Shown here: piece by piece, positions 8,111 through 15,569 of the stretch
Position numbering within the stretch: the first letter of the stretch is position 1
Layout of the letters: each line of letters opens with the position of its first letter
Assembly (NCBI GenBank): GCA_945787585.1
Contig: CALZIG010000071.1
Coordinates: 1-18,261, forward strand
From: an uncultured Gammaproteobacteria bacterium
GTDB lineage: Bacteria; Pseudomonadota; Gammaproteobacteria; SZUA-140
DNA: 18,261 nucleotides
Direction: 5' to 3'
Translations under genes and position numbers: made by a program
The notes under the pieces: model-generated
Database searches by the model: none
What the model saw: only the letters and a program-made list of their open reading frames with translations
Told to the model about the DNA's origin: nothing

Positions 8111-9249
8111 GCAAATCGGTGGTTTCCTCACAGAAAATTAATTTGCTGTTTGTTAATCACTCAATGGGCATGGGTGGTATCGAGCGGATGATCGTTGAAA
8201 TGGTTTCGGGCCTTGAAAATGATAAATATTCAGTGCAGGTTGCGGTATTCGAGGGTGGTGGTGTTTTAGAGCAAGACCTACAGAGGGCAAAAGTGCCTGT
8301 GCATGTGTTTGATAAAAAAGAAGGGATAGATCTTTTTTTATTTTTCAAATTAATTCGATTTATAAAAGAACAGAAAATTCACGTTGTTCATAGCAATAAC
8401 TATTCCGCGTGGCTGTATTCTGTAGTTGCCGCTCTACTTTGTCGTGGTACACGGGTAGTGTATACGGCGCACTCCAATGAAACAGCAAAAAAGAAACATC
8501 GCTTTATATTGGAGAGATGTTTGACCTACTTTACAGATAGCGTGGTGACTGTATCAGATCAGGTCAGAAAAGTGATGATTGAAGATTCTGGTATCGACAG
8601 TAACAATATTCAGGTAGTACCGAATGGCGTAGATACTAAACGATTTGCAAAGGATGCGGTTGTTGGCGGTCAAGTTCGTGAAAGTCTGGGAATTAATAAC
8701 AGTGACATTGTATTAGGTACGATTGGTCGGCTGGTGCCAGTCAAAGATCATAAGACAATGATTGCCGCGTTAGCATTAATTACAAACCTCAGAAGTGATA
8801 TAAAGCTCATCATTGTAGGAGATGGCATTCTGCGTGAAGAACTGGAGCAGTTTGTAAGGAGTGCCAAGGTAGAAAATAATGTTATTTTTGCAGGTGAGCA
8901 GGAAGATGTGAGCCCCTATTATTGCGCGATGGATATCTATATGGTCTCCTCAATAAGCGAAGGGATGAGCCTAAGTATTCTCGAAGCAATGAGTAGTGCA
9001 TTACCAGTAATAGCCACAGATGTGGGTGGAAATCCTCAGTTGGTAAAGAATCATGTTAGTGGGCTACTTACGCCGGTTGGCGATGCTGATACGATGTCTC
9101 TGAAAGTGCTTGAATTAGTGGAAGATGAGAAAAAAAGAGAGGCGATGGGAAATGAGGGTCGGGCCGTCGTCGAAAGTCATTTTAGTAAAAGTGCTATGAT
9201 TACTCGTTATAGTTCGCTTTATGAAAAAGCTTATCGTTCCGGTGCTTGA
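8107..9249 (+). CDS. Glycosyltransferase family 4 (GT-B fold), A
   Basis: Cytoplasmic, probably membrane-associated retaining glycosyltransferase adding one sugar to the lipid-linked EPS unit. Seen: N-terminal loop NHSMGMGGIERMI (17-29), the glycine-rich GG-x-E-R of GT4; VVPNGVD (170-176); GRLVPVKDH (207-215); IIVGDG (235-240); and the donor-binding EX7E pair E285/E293 in EGMSLSILE, followed by ATDVGGNPQLV. All expected landmarks are present at the right spacing and length (380 residues). Start ATG 8107 overlaps the ligase stop by four bases, with AAGGAA at about 8095-8100 as ribosome site. Donor and acceptor sugars unknown. Confidence 0.9.
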   Translation: MSKSVVSSQKINLLFVNHSMGMGGIERMIVEMVSGLENDKYSVQVAVFEGGGVLEQDLQRAKVPVHVFDKKEGIDLFLFFKLIRFIKEQKIHVVHSNNYSAWLYSVVAALLCRGTRVVYTAHSNETAKKKHRFILERCLTYFTDSVVTVSDQVRKVMIEDSGIDSNNIQVVPNGVDTKRFAKDAVVGGQVRESLGINNSDIVLGTIGRLVPVKDHKTMIAALALITNLRSDIKLIIVGDGILREELEQFVRSAKVENNVIFAGEQEDVSPYYCAMDIYMVSSISEGMSLSILEAMSSALPVIATDVGGNPQLVKNHVSGLLTPVGDADTMSLKVLELVEDEKKREAMGNEGRAVVESHFSKSAMITRYSSLYEKAYRSGA

Positions 9250-9252
9250 TGT

Positions 9253-10473
9253 ATGGAATCTCAGAATAATAAAAAAATTGTTATTTTCACCCGGGAGTTT
9301 CCGACCCGGAATGATATCGCGGGTGGCACTTTTAATGTGGAGCTTGTTAAGGCGCTACAGAAATATTCAGATGTAACCGTCGTGTGCCCAGTCCCGTGGT
9401 GCCCCAATCTGACATTTCTACGTAATAATCGTGCGTGGTCCGAATTTATTGGACTCCCCGAGTGTGATGAACGTGACGGTATAACGATTTACTATCCGAA
9501 GTATTTATATGTGCCAGTTGTATTTCGTGCTATTCAGGCATTGTGGATGGTATTAGGAAGCTATCGTGTGCTGAAGCGTATCCGCGATGAAAAAGGGCTT
9601 GATGTAATCAACGCGCATTTTATTTATCCTGCGGGAATCGCTGCGACGTTGCTAGGCATCTTACTAAAAATTCCTGTTGTGCAGACGACGCTGGGTTCTG
9701 ACATCAATGTCTATAGCAATATCTGGTGGAGTAAGCCGCAGTTACGGTGGGCGTTTACGAAATCCAGAATGGTAACAACGAAGAGTCAGGCGTTATTGGA
9801 TCGAGTGATTGAAATAGGCTTGCCGAAAGAAAAAGGTATTTTTATATCAGATGGTGTGGATTCCAATCGATTCAATTTTATTGCAGAAGAAAAATTGCGT
9901 CTTCGGTCAATGTTGAACCTGGATCATGATAAAAAATTTCTGCTATTCGTAGGCAGGCTCCATGAGGTAAAGGGGCTTGATGTTTTACTGGAATCTTTAT
10001 TGTTGTTGAAAAATAAGGGTATGCTCAATTTTTATACCCATTTGATTGGCGATGGCCCACAGCGTCAATTACTAGAGAATTATGTGCGAGATAATAATCT
10101 TTCTGAGAGTGTTAGTTTTTTAGGCACGATGCAGCACGATGAGATTCATCGTTGGATGAAGGTGTCTGATGCCCTGTGCCTGCCCAGCCGCATGGAGGGA
10201 CGCCCAAGTGTTTTGATTGAAGCGTTTGCATGTGGGTTACCGGCGATAGCATCAAATGTTGGCGGGATTCCTGAATTGGTTAATCGTAGTAACGGTCTGT
10301 TGGTGCAGAAAGAAGATGCCAATGAGCTTGCTCAGGGGTTATTTGATGTTATCCATAAACAGTGGGACCCGCTAGCGATCACCGAGACCGTTGCCTGGGC
10401 GAACTGGGATAGTACTGCGCAAGCGTATATCAAGGTTTTTGATCAATTACAGGATAACGGTTATGAACCTTAA
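9253..10473 (+). CDS. Glycosyltransferase family 4 (GT-B fold), B
   Basis: A second GT4 enzyme for EPS unit assembly. Seen: REFPTRNDIAGGTF (14-27), a common N-terminal pattern in GT4 enzymes; NAHFIYPAG (120-128); TTLGSD (145-150); FVGRLHEVKG (232-241) with the phosphate-binding Arg and Lys; HLIGDGP (263-269); and EX7E E315/E323 in EGRPSVLIE, then ASNVGGIPE. Length (406) is typical. The start is three bases after the previous stop, without a strong ribosome site, so coupling to gene A is likely. Its 3' end overlaps the following deacetylase by 11 bases. Confidence 0.9.
   Translation: MESQNNKKIVIFTREFPTRNDIAGGTFNVELVKALQKYSDVTVVCPVPWCPNLTFLRNNRAWSEFIGLPECDERDGITIYYPKYLYVPVVFRAIQALWMVLGSYRVLKRIRDEKGLDVINAHFIYPAGIAATLLGILLKIPVVQTTLGSDINVYSNIWWSKPQLRWAFTKSRMVTTKSQALLDRVIEIGLPKEKGIFISDGVDSNRFNFIAEEKLRLRSMLNLDHDKKFLLFVGRLHEVKGLDVLLESLLLLKNKGMLNFYTHLIGDGPQRQLLENYVRDNNLSESVSFLGTMQHDEIHRWMKVSDALCLPSRMEGRPSVLIEAFACGLPAIASNVGGIPELVNRSNGLLVQKEDANELAQGLFDVIHKQWDPLAITETVAWANWDSTAQAYIKVFDQLQDNGYEP
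10451..10454 (+). promoter_or_regulatory. Shine-Dalgarno (AGGA) fixing the deacetylase start at 10463
   Basis: AGGA ends 8 bases before ATG 10463. It selects this ATG over the in-frame ATG at 10391, which lies deep inside the preceding glycosyltransferase gene. Confidence 0.6.
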
Positions 10474-11104
10474 GAAATGGGTAAAAGAAGTTATCTTGTC
10501 TCATTTTCTTGTTTGCCGTTCAACAACAGGTGCTGAAAAGGTCGCGCTGACCTTTGATGACGGTCCATTCCACCCCTATACAGAACAGGTGCTGGATGTG
10601 CTGGATGAGGCGGGTATGAAGGCAACATTTTTCGTAGTGGGAGAGCAGGTTAAGAAATATCCTGAAATAACGAAAATGATTGAAGCACGAGGCCATGAAT
10701 TAGGTAACCATTCTATGACGCACCCCGAGTTCAGCTTATTGGGCTACCATGCGATAAGCGATGAACTTGATGATGTGTGGGAGCTACTTAGGTCTGACGA
10801 CCAGGCGCCTGAGAGCCGGTCACTTTTTCGGCCGCCTAAAGGGGTGATTACATTGGGATTACTTCGGTATATTTTAGCTAAAAGGCAGAAAGCCATATTA
10901 TGGAATGTGGATCCAGAGGACTATAAAGTAACCTCTGCTGATGAGATTACGGATTTTTTTGAGCAACATCCACTAATCGCTGGTGATATTGCTCTTTTGC
11001 ACGATAAGACACCATATACCCCATTGGCACTCAAATCATTATTAGATCAGCTCGCGGCGAGTGGGCTGCAGTCAGTGACAGTCTCGGAATTATTGAAAGG
11101 GTGA
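10463..11104 (+). CDS. NodB-type polysaccharide deacetylase (CE4), compact form
   Basis: 213-residue enzyme consisting of little more than the CE4 catalytic domain, and the most canonical deacetylase of the cluster. Seen from ATG 10463: motif 1 TFDDGP (30-35); motif 2 GNHSMTH (81-87); motif 3 RPPKG (123-127); motif 4 WNVDPEDY (147-154); motif 5 LLHD (178-181). All catalytic and metal residues expected for CE4 are there, so activity is likely. No signal peptide is visible; residues 6-17 (WVKEVILSHFLV) are hydrophobic or amphipathic and might touch the membrane. This points to work on a cytoplasmic or lipid-linked intermediate, though that is inference. The in-frame ATG at 10391 would add 24 residues, but the start at 10463 has a well-spaced AGGA and leaves only an 11-bp overlap. 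Confidence 0.9.
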   Translation: MNLKKWVKEVILSHFLVCRSTTGAEKVALTFDDGPFHPYTEQVLDVLDEAGMKATFFVVGEQVKKYPEITKMIEARGHELGNHSMTHPEFSLLGYHAISDELDDVWELLRSDDQAPESRSLFRPPKGVITLGLLRYILAKRQKAILWNVDPEDYKVTSADEITDFFEQHPLIAGDIALLHDKTPYTPLALKSLLDQLAASGLQSVTVSELLKG

Positions 11105-11108
11105 AGGG

Positions 11109-11150
11109 ATGAACAGTAAGCGATGGTGCATTAAGTCTGAAATTTTATGA
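11109..11150 (+). other. Thirteen-codon ORF whose stop overlaps the next start (ATGA)
   Basis: ATG 11109 to TGA 11148-11150 (peptide MNSKRWCIKSEIL). GAAAGG at 11095-11100 is a good ribosome site for it at 8-base spacing. The stop overlaps ATG 11147 of glycosyltransferase C, which has no evident ribosome site. It could serve translational coupling; chance is also possible. Confidence 0.3.
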
Positions 11151-12328
11151 ATATACTTTATCTGCATAGAACCCAGGGGGGCGGTGTCGAAGGTGTGCAT
11201 ATCTGGGGCATTATCGATGGCCTGACGGCACTTGGGCATGAAGTTAATGTTGTCTCTCCGGTGGGTGGTGACAGGCAATCTGATCAGCCAGCAGTCGCAA
11301 GTGAACAGCGACCATCGTTTAAAAGCCGATTGTTTAAAGTAATTAGCCAGTACTCACCTTCTGCTGTTTTTGAGTTGGCTGAGATTGCCTACAATGCTAT
11401 TGCGATCGCTAATGTGAGAAGCGCGTCGAGAGGCAAAAGTTATGGCGCAATTTATGAGCGTTACGCTATATTCGCGGTAGCGGGGGCGCTCTATTCCCGG
11501 ATATGGAAAGTACCGTTGATTATCGAGGTGAATTATACCGCGAAAACTGCTTTAGTACGTAAAAGGAGTGCATTACTAATGCCGCTGGCGAAATGGGTCG
11601 ATAAGCTAATATTTTGTCAGGCGACGACCTTAATTGCTGTCTCTAGCCATTTAAAAGCGCACCTGATAAATGATTACGGAATGAGCGAGGAGAAAATTCT
11701 GGTGGTACCAAATGCGGCCTATCCGGATAAATTCTCTCCAGATATTCCCGCTATTGCGGAGGTAAAGGGTACCTCTTTAGCCGGGAAAAAAGTGGTTGGT
11801 TTTGTCGGCGGATTTTATCCCTGGCATGGTCTGGATTTACTCGTTAACGCCTTTGCTAAGGTTGTGGAAAATAATCCAGAGACTATGTTGTTGCTGATTG
11901 GCGATGGTCCTGAACGTGAGAAAATTGAGGTGCAGGTAGAGCGATTCGGTTTGTTAGCGAATGTCATTTTTGCCGGCAAGGTGAACCATGCTGAACTTCC
12001 CCACTATATGTCTGCGTTCACGATTGGCGTGATGCCGGATTCAAATGACTATGGCTCACCGATGAAGATTTTTGAATACATGTCCATGTGCAAGCCTGTG
12101 GTTGGGCCGGATTACGGGCCACTACTGGATGCCATTGAAGATGGCAAACAAGGGCTGATTTTCAATAAAAAAGATGTCGCTTCACTGGAGAAATGTTTAA
12201 GTAAACTCCTGTCGAGTGATGAACTAACTCATCAGATGGGTGTTGCTGCAAGACAACATGTGGTTGAAACCCATAACTGGTTTAATAATGCAAAGGTTTC
12301 GTTGAACTTTGCGCTTGATAAGCAATAA
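11147..12328 (+). CDS. Glycosyltransferase family 4 (GT-B fold), C
   Basis: Third GT4-like transferase. Seen: N-terminal HRTQGGGVEGVHIWGI (7-22), the donor/acceptor loop of this subgroup; VPNAAYPDKF in the place of the usual PNGVD; FVGGFYPWHGLDLL; LLIGDGPERE; and the C-terminal signature YGSPMKIFEYMSMCKPVV. In this subgroup the first Glu of EX7E is replaced (Tyr here) and the second is kept in IFEY, a known variation rather than damage. Length 393 is typical. The start ATG 11147 is the only fit to the N-terminal strand MNILYLHR but has no clear ribosome site; see the short ORF that overlaps it. Followed directly by another deacetylase. Confidence 0.87.
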   Translation: MNILYLHRTQGGGVEGVHIWGIIDGLTALGHEVNVVSPVGGDRQSDQPAVASEQRPSFKSRLFKVISQYSPSAVFELAEIAYNAIAIANVRSASRGKSYGAIYERYAIFAVAGALYSRIWKVPLIIEVNYTAKTALVRKRSALLMPLAKWVDKLIFCQATTLIAVSSHLKAHLINDYGMSEEKILVVPNAAYPDKFSPDIPAIAEVKGTSLAGKKVVGFVGGFYPWHGLDLLVNAFAKVVENNPETMLLLIGDGPEREKIEVQVERFGLLANVIFAGKVNHAELPHYMSAFTIGVMPDSNDYGSPMKIFEYMSMCKPVVGPDYGPLLDAIEDGKQGLIFNKKDVASLEKCLSKLLSSDELTHQMGVAARQHVVETHNWFNNAKVSLNFALDKQ

Positions 12329-12332
12329 ATAC

Positions 12333-12337
12333 AGGGG
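12333..12337 (+). promoter_or_regulatory. Shine-Dalgarno (AGGGG) fixing the start at GTG 12345
   Basis: AGGGG sits 7 bases before GTG 12345. It selects this start over the in-frame TTG at 12309, which overlaps the previous gene and has no such site. Confidence 0.6.
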
Positions 12338-12344
12338 CGCTACT

Positions 12345-13259
12345 GTGAAAATTCCAAGTGGACTTTATCGATGGATTTCAACACAAAATCACAATCTTCC
12401 ACTGATTGGACTGATTACATTTACCTTTCCTAAGGCGTTTGTCAGATCCATTTATAATGTTAATAAAGGCAGGTCATTGTGGAACGGGAAGAAGGCTTGT
12501 TTCACATTATCTTTTGATTGTGATTATCCAGAGGATGTTGAGGCGTTACCCGATATCGTCAAGATGATGGAGCCTTATCCTTTTAAGGCAACCTTTGCAG
12601 CAGTGGGACATTGGATAGAAGACTACCCCAAAGAGCATGAATCGGTATTATTGGGTGGGCATGAGTTGATGAACCACACCTATTCCCACCCTGATAACGA
12701 GTTATTAAATCCAGGACGAAAGTTTAAAGATATCTCGCGTGATGAAAAGGTGGAAGAGGTCGCGCGGTGTCATGAGATATGTCAGCGAGTGTTAGGTGTT
12801 GAGCCGACTGGACTACGCATTCCGCACTTTAAAAACCTGTTTACTGACGAGATCTATTCAATTCTTAAAGAGCTGAATTATACCTACTCTTCATCGACCT
12901 GGCTGACAAATACAACCACATCAGGGCTGCCATATATGGCGAGTGACGGGATTATTGAAATTCCACTCAGCACCTGTCCCAAACATCCATTTACCGTTTT
13001 CGATACCTGGCATTCATTAAATGCACAAAGATTATCTCATCGATTAATCCATCGCGGGCCAGAGGATTATCTGGGGCTTTTTAAAGATCTGATCGAGATG
13101 GGAAAACAGACCGGTTCGTACATCAATATTTATATGGACCCGATGGATATTAAAAAGATTCCTGGTTTTGAAGAGATGCTGGATCTGTTAGTGGATGATG
13201 AGCTTGAGGTCGTGACGTATCAAGAATACATCGAGCGTGGCATGCATATTGAGGATTAA
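12345..13259 (+). CDS. NodB-fold polysaccharide deacetylase, D-x-D variant
   Basis: 304-residue deacetylase. Seen from GTG 12345: motif 1 LSFDCD (55-60), a D-C-D form like the PuuE/peptidoglycan-deacetylase branch rather than the usual DDG; FKATFAAVGHW (80-90); GGHELMNHTYSH (104-115) with the metal His pair H111/H115; and LRIPHF (157-162) in the place of RPP. The C-terminus has INIYMDPMDI (260-269). No signal peptide is visible, so a cytoplasmic site is likely. The substrate is probably a sugar N- or O-acetyl group of the EPS unit; an amidase-type reaction cannot be excluded for this branch. The stop overlaps the epimerase ATG by one base. Confidence 0.82.
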   Translation: MKIPSGLYRWISTQNHNLPLIGLITFTFPKAFVRSIYNVNKGRSLWNGKKACFTLSFDCDYPEDVEALPDIVKMMEPYPFKATFAAVGHWIEDYPKEHESVLLGGHELMNHTYSHPDNELLNPGRKFKDISRDEKVEEVARCHEICQRVLGVEPTGLRIPHFKNLFTDEIYSILKELNYTYSSSTWLTNTTTSGLPYMASDGIIEIPLSTCPKHPFTVFDTWHSLNAQRLSHRLIHRGPEDYLGLFKDLIEMGKQTGSYINIYMDPMDIKKIPGFEEMLDLLVDDELEVVTYQEYIERGMHIED

Positions 13260-14395
13260 TGGTAATGGCGCTGAAAAAAATACTGTTGATATTTGGGACA
13301 CGCCCGGAGGTTATCAAATTAGCCCCGATCTTTCATGAGCTAAAGAGGCGCGCAGATACGTTTGAAGTGAAGGTACTGGTTACAGCGCAGCATCGCGATA
13401 TGCTGGATCAGTCGCTGAAGATATTCTCTATGACTCCAGATTATGATTTGAATATTATGCGTGATAATCAGGACTTGTTTGATGTCACAATTGACGCATT
13501 AAGTGGTATCAAGCCCGTGCTAGATTCGTATGAACCAGATTATGTGATCGTGCAGGGTGATACAACCTCTACATTTATCGGTGCGCTGGCGGCTTTTTAT
13601 CGGCGTATTCCCGTAGCCCATGTCGAGGCAGGGCTTAGAACACATCAGAAATATTCTCCATTTCCGGAAGAGGTGAACCGCAAATTGAGCGGTGCTATTG
13701 CGAATCTTCACTTTGCCCCGACAGACCAATCAGCTCAAAATTTACTGGCGGAGAACGTGCCTGCAGATGATGTGATTGTCACAGGAAATACATCCATTGA
13801 TGCGATCCAGTGGGTGTTGCAGAATCGGCAACCGGACTTCAGCAGTATTCTGTCTGATACGGTATGTGAAGCGATCAATGGTCGTTTTATTCTACTGACA
13901 AGCCACCGAAGAGAGAGTTTTGGTGAACCCATGATGAGAACGTTTAGCGCTATTATTGAGATCGCCGAGAAATTTCCGGATGTTTCCATCATCTTCCCCG
14001 TTCATCCTAATCCTAATGTGAGAAAACAGGCTGAGGGTATGCTTTCGTCTCAGGATAATATTTACCTGATTGAACCGATGGATTATGTAAACTTTTCTCA
14101 TTTAATGAGTAAGGCTGAAATCCTTGTGACCGACTCTGGTGGCGTTCAGGAAGAGGGGCCTTCATTGAAGAAACCGATTCTTGTCCTTCGTGAAACTACA
14201 GAACGACCCGAGGGCATTGAGGCTGGGACTGCTAAGCTTGTAGGCACAGATCAGCATAAAATTATTGATGAAATTACGCGCCTGCTGAATGATAAACAGT
14301 ATTATGAACAGATGGTCGCTAATGAAAATCCCTATGGTGATGGGAATGCGGCGACAAAAATAATCGATGTATTAGCAGCACGTCTGGGAGTATAA
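13259..14395 (+). CDS. wecB: UDP-N-acetylglucosamine 2-epimerase (non-hydrolysing)
   Basis: Cytoplasmic enzyme that interconverts UDP-GlcNAc and UDP-ManNAc, supplying ManNAc or its derivatives. Seen in order: FGTRPEVIKLAP (12-23), QGDTTSTF, HVEAGLRT, PFPEEVNR, TGNTSIDA, LTSHRRESFG, PVHPNPNV, DSGGVQEEGPSLKKP, ERPEGIEAGTAKLVG and NPYGDGNA. All are hallmark blocks of the WecB/MnaA family at full length (378), with no gap or frameshift. Start: ATG 13259 overlaps the previous TAA (TAATG); ATG 13265, two codons later, is also possible, with GAGG at 13251-13254 serving either. No dehydrogenase (wecC) follows, so the product may be used as ManNAc, or oxidised by an enzyme outside the window. Confidence 0.96.
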   Translation: MVMALKKILLIFGTRPEVIKLAPIFHELKRRADTFEVKVLVTAQHRDMLDQSLKIFSMTPDYDLNIMRDNQDLFDVTIDALSGIKPVLDSYEPDYVIVQGDTTSTFIGALAAFYRRIPVAHVEAGLRTHQKYSPFPEEVNRKLSGAIANLHFAPTDQSAQNLLAENVPADDVIVTGNTSIDAIQWVLQNRQPDFSSILSDTVCEAINGRFILLTSHRRESFGEPMMRTFSAIIEIAEKFPDVSIIFPVHPNPNVRKQAEGMLSSQDNIYLIEPMDYVNFSHLMSKAEILVTDSGGVQEEGPSLKKPILVLRETTERPEGIEAGTAKLVGTDQHKIIDEITRLLNDKQYYEQMVANENPYGDGNAATKIIDVLAARLGV

Positions 14396-14396
14396 G

Positions 14397-15566
14397 GTGA
14401 AAATATTATTTCCGTACATGGCCCGCTGGCATGCGGTTAACTGGACCCGATACCATTCACTGCTCTCTGCACTGGCCGAGATGGGGCATGAGGTCCATGT
14501 GTTACAACCGCCTTCATTAGAGTCGGCTGAGACTAATTACCAGGAAATAGAGGTGGTTGATCAGGCTAATGTCATAGTACGCGATGTGCCGATTAACCAA
14601 AAGCTCTGGAAGCTAAAGCTACCTTTCGAGAAACTGGCAAAAAAAGCAATTTTTTCTTATTGCGCCTACCGTTATGCAAAACAATATCTGAAGACAAATA
14701 AAATCGATGTAGTTTTGCTCTATAACATTCCGCAATTTCAGTTCAGCTCACTGCGCGGAAATGTTGTTCAGGTCTTCGATTTTGCCGACGATTATGTCGA
14801 TATGCTGGGCGTTGAACTGGGTAAGTTTAGCAATCCACTGGCGCTGGGTCTGGCGGGTAAGATGCTCGATAAAATGATGAAAAACGCTTCGTTAACGCTA
14901 TCTGTCTCGCATGAACTGGCAACGCTCGCGAGTGGAAATGTGCATGTGCTGCCTAATGGTGTGGGCGCTAGAAAATCGATTGTTGATGAGTCAGGTGGCG
15001 ATAAGCCTGTCGCTATTAACGCAGCGGAAGGGGTACCTGTCGTCGGGTTTATTGGCGCCTTTGAATACTTTATCGATTTTGACGTTATTCTGGAGGCTGC
15101 GAAGGCGCTACCGAATATCCATTTTTTACTGGTAGGGACGGGCCGGGACTGGCAGACGGTGAAGCAGAAGGTCGAAACTCGCGGGTTAATGAATGTGGAG
15201 CTAACGGGGGGTGTACCGCATATTGATGTCTTTAAGTATATTCATAAGATGGATGTCTGCCTGAATATTTTCACACCGATCCCAGTCTCACACCGAGCCT
15301 GTCCGATCAAGTTATTTGAATACCTTAGTCAAAAAAAACCGGTGATCAGTACGCGGCTACATGAATTAAAACATATTGACGAAGACTTCCTTTATTATGC
15401 AGATACCGCAAAGGAATTGATTGATGTGATTGAGCACGTCGTTGAGCATAAAGAAGAGGCGCATGGGAAGGCAATGAAAGGCTATCAGGTGACGATGGAA
15501 AAATATACATGGGAGAAAATTGGCGAACAGTTTCTTGAGCTTGTTGAACAGGCGGAGAGACGATAA
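14397..15566 (+). CDS. Glycosyltransferase (GT-B, GT4-like), D
   Basis: Fourth transferase. Seen: N-terminal strand MKILFPYMARWHAVNWTRY (1-19); an acceptor-domain FDFADDYVDM (127-136); HVLPNGVG (183-190), the standard PNG turn; GFIGAFEYFIDFDVI (217-231); LLVGTGRDW (244-252); and CPIKLFEYLSQKKPVIST (302-319), the C-terminal Glu-bearing signature shared with glycosyltransferase C. The D-D-x-x-D and IKLFEY features resemble TuaH-type glycosyltransferases of cell-wall and EPS clusters. Start: GTG 14397 one base after the epimerase stop, with GGGAG at 14386-14390 as ribosome site. The sugar is unknown; a GlcNAc or ManNAc donor would fit the neighbouring epimerase, but that is a guess. Confidence 0.85.
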   Translation: MKILFPYMARWHAVNWTRYHSLLSALAEMGHEVHVLQPPSLESAETNYQEIEVVDQANVIVRDVPINQKLWKLKLPFEKLAKKAIFSYCAYRYAKQYLKTNKIDVVLLYNIPQFQFSSLRGNVVQVFDFADDYVDMLGVELGKFSNPLALGLAGKMLDKMMKNASLTLSVSHELATLASGNVHVLPNGVGARKSIVDESGGDKPVAINAAEGVPVVGFIGAFEYFIDFDVILEAAKALPNIHFLLVGTGRDWQTVKQKVETRGLMNVELTGGVPHIDVFKYIHKMDVCLNIFTPIPVSHRACPIKLFEYLSQKKPVISTRLHELKHIDEDFLYYADTAKELIDVIEHVVEHKEEAHGKAMKGYQVTMEKYTWEKIGEQFLELVEQAERR

Positions 15567-15569
15567 CCC

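Noticed and set aside
10391-10462. Upstream extension of the compact deacetylase from ATG 10391
   Set aside because: It would overlap the preceding glycosyltransferase by 83 bases, adds a basic segment unlike the family, and lacks a ribosome site; ATG 10463 has one.
12309-12344. TTG start for the DCD-type deacetylase
   Set aside because: It lies inside glycosyltransferase C; GTG 12345 has AGGGG at good spacing.
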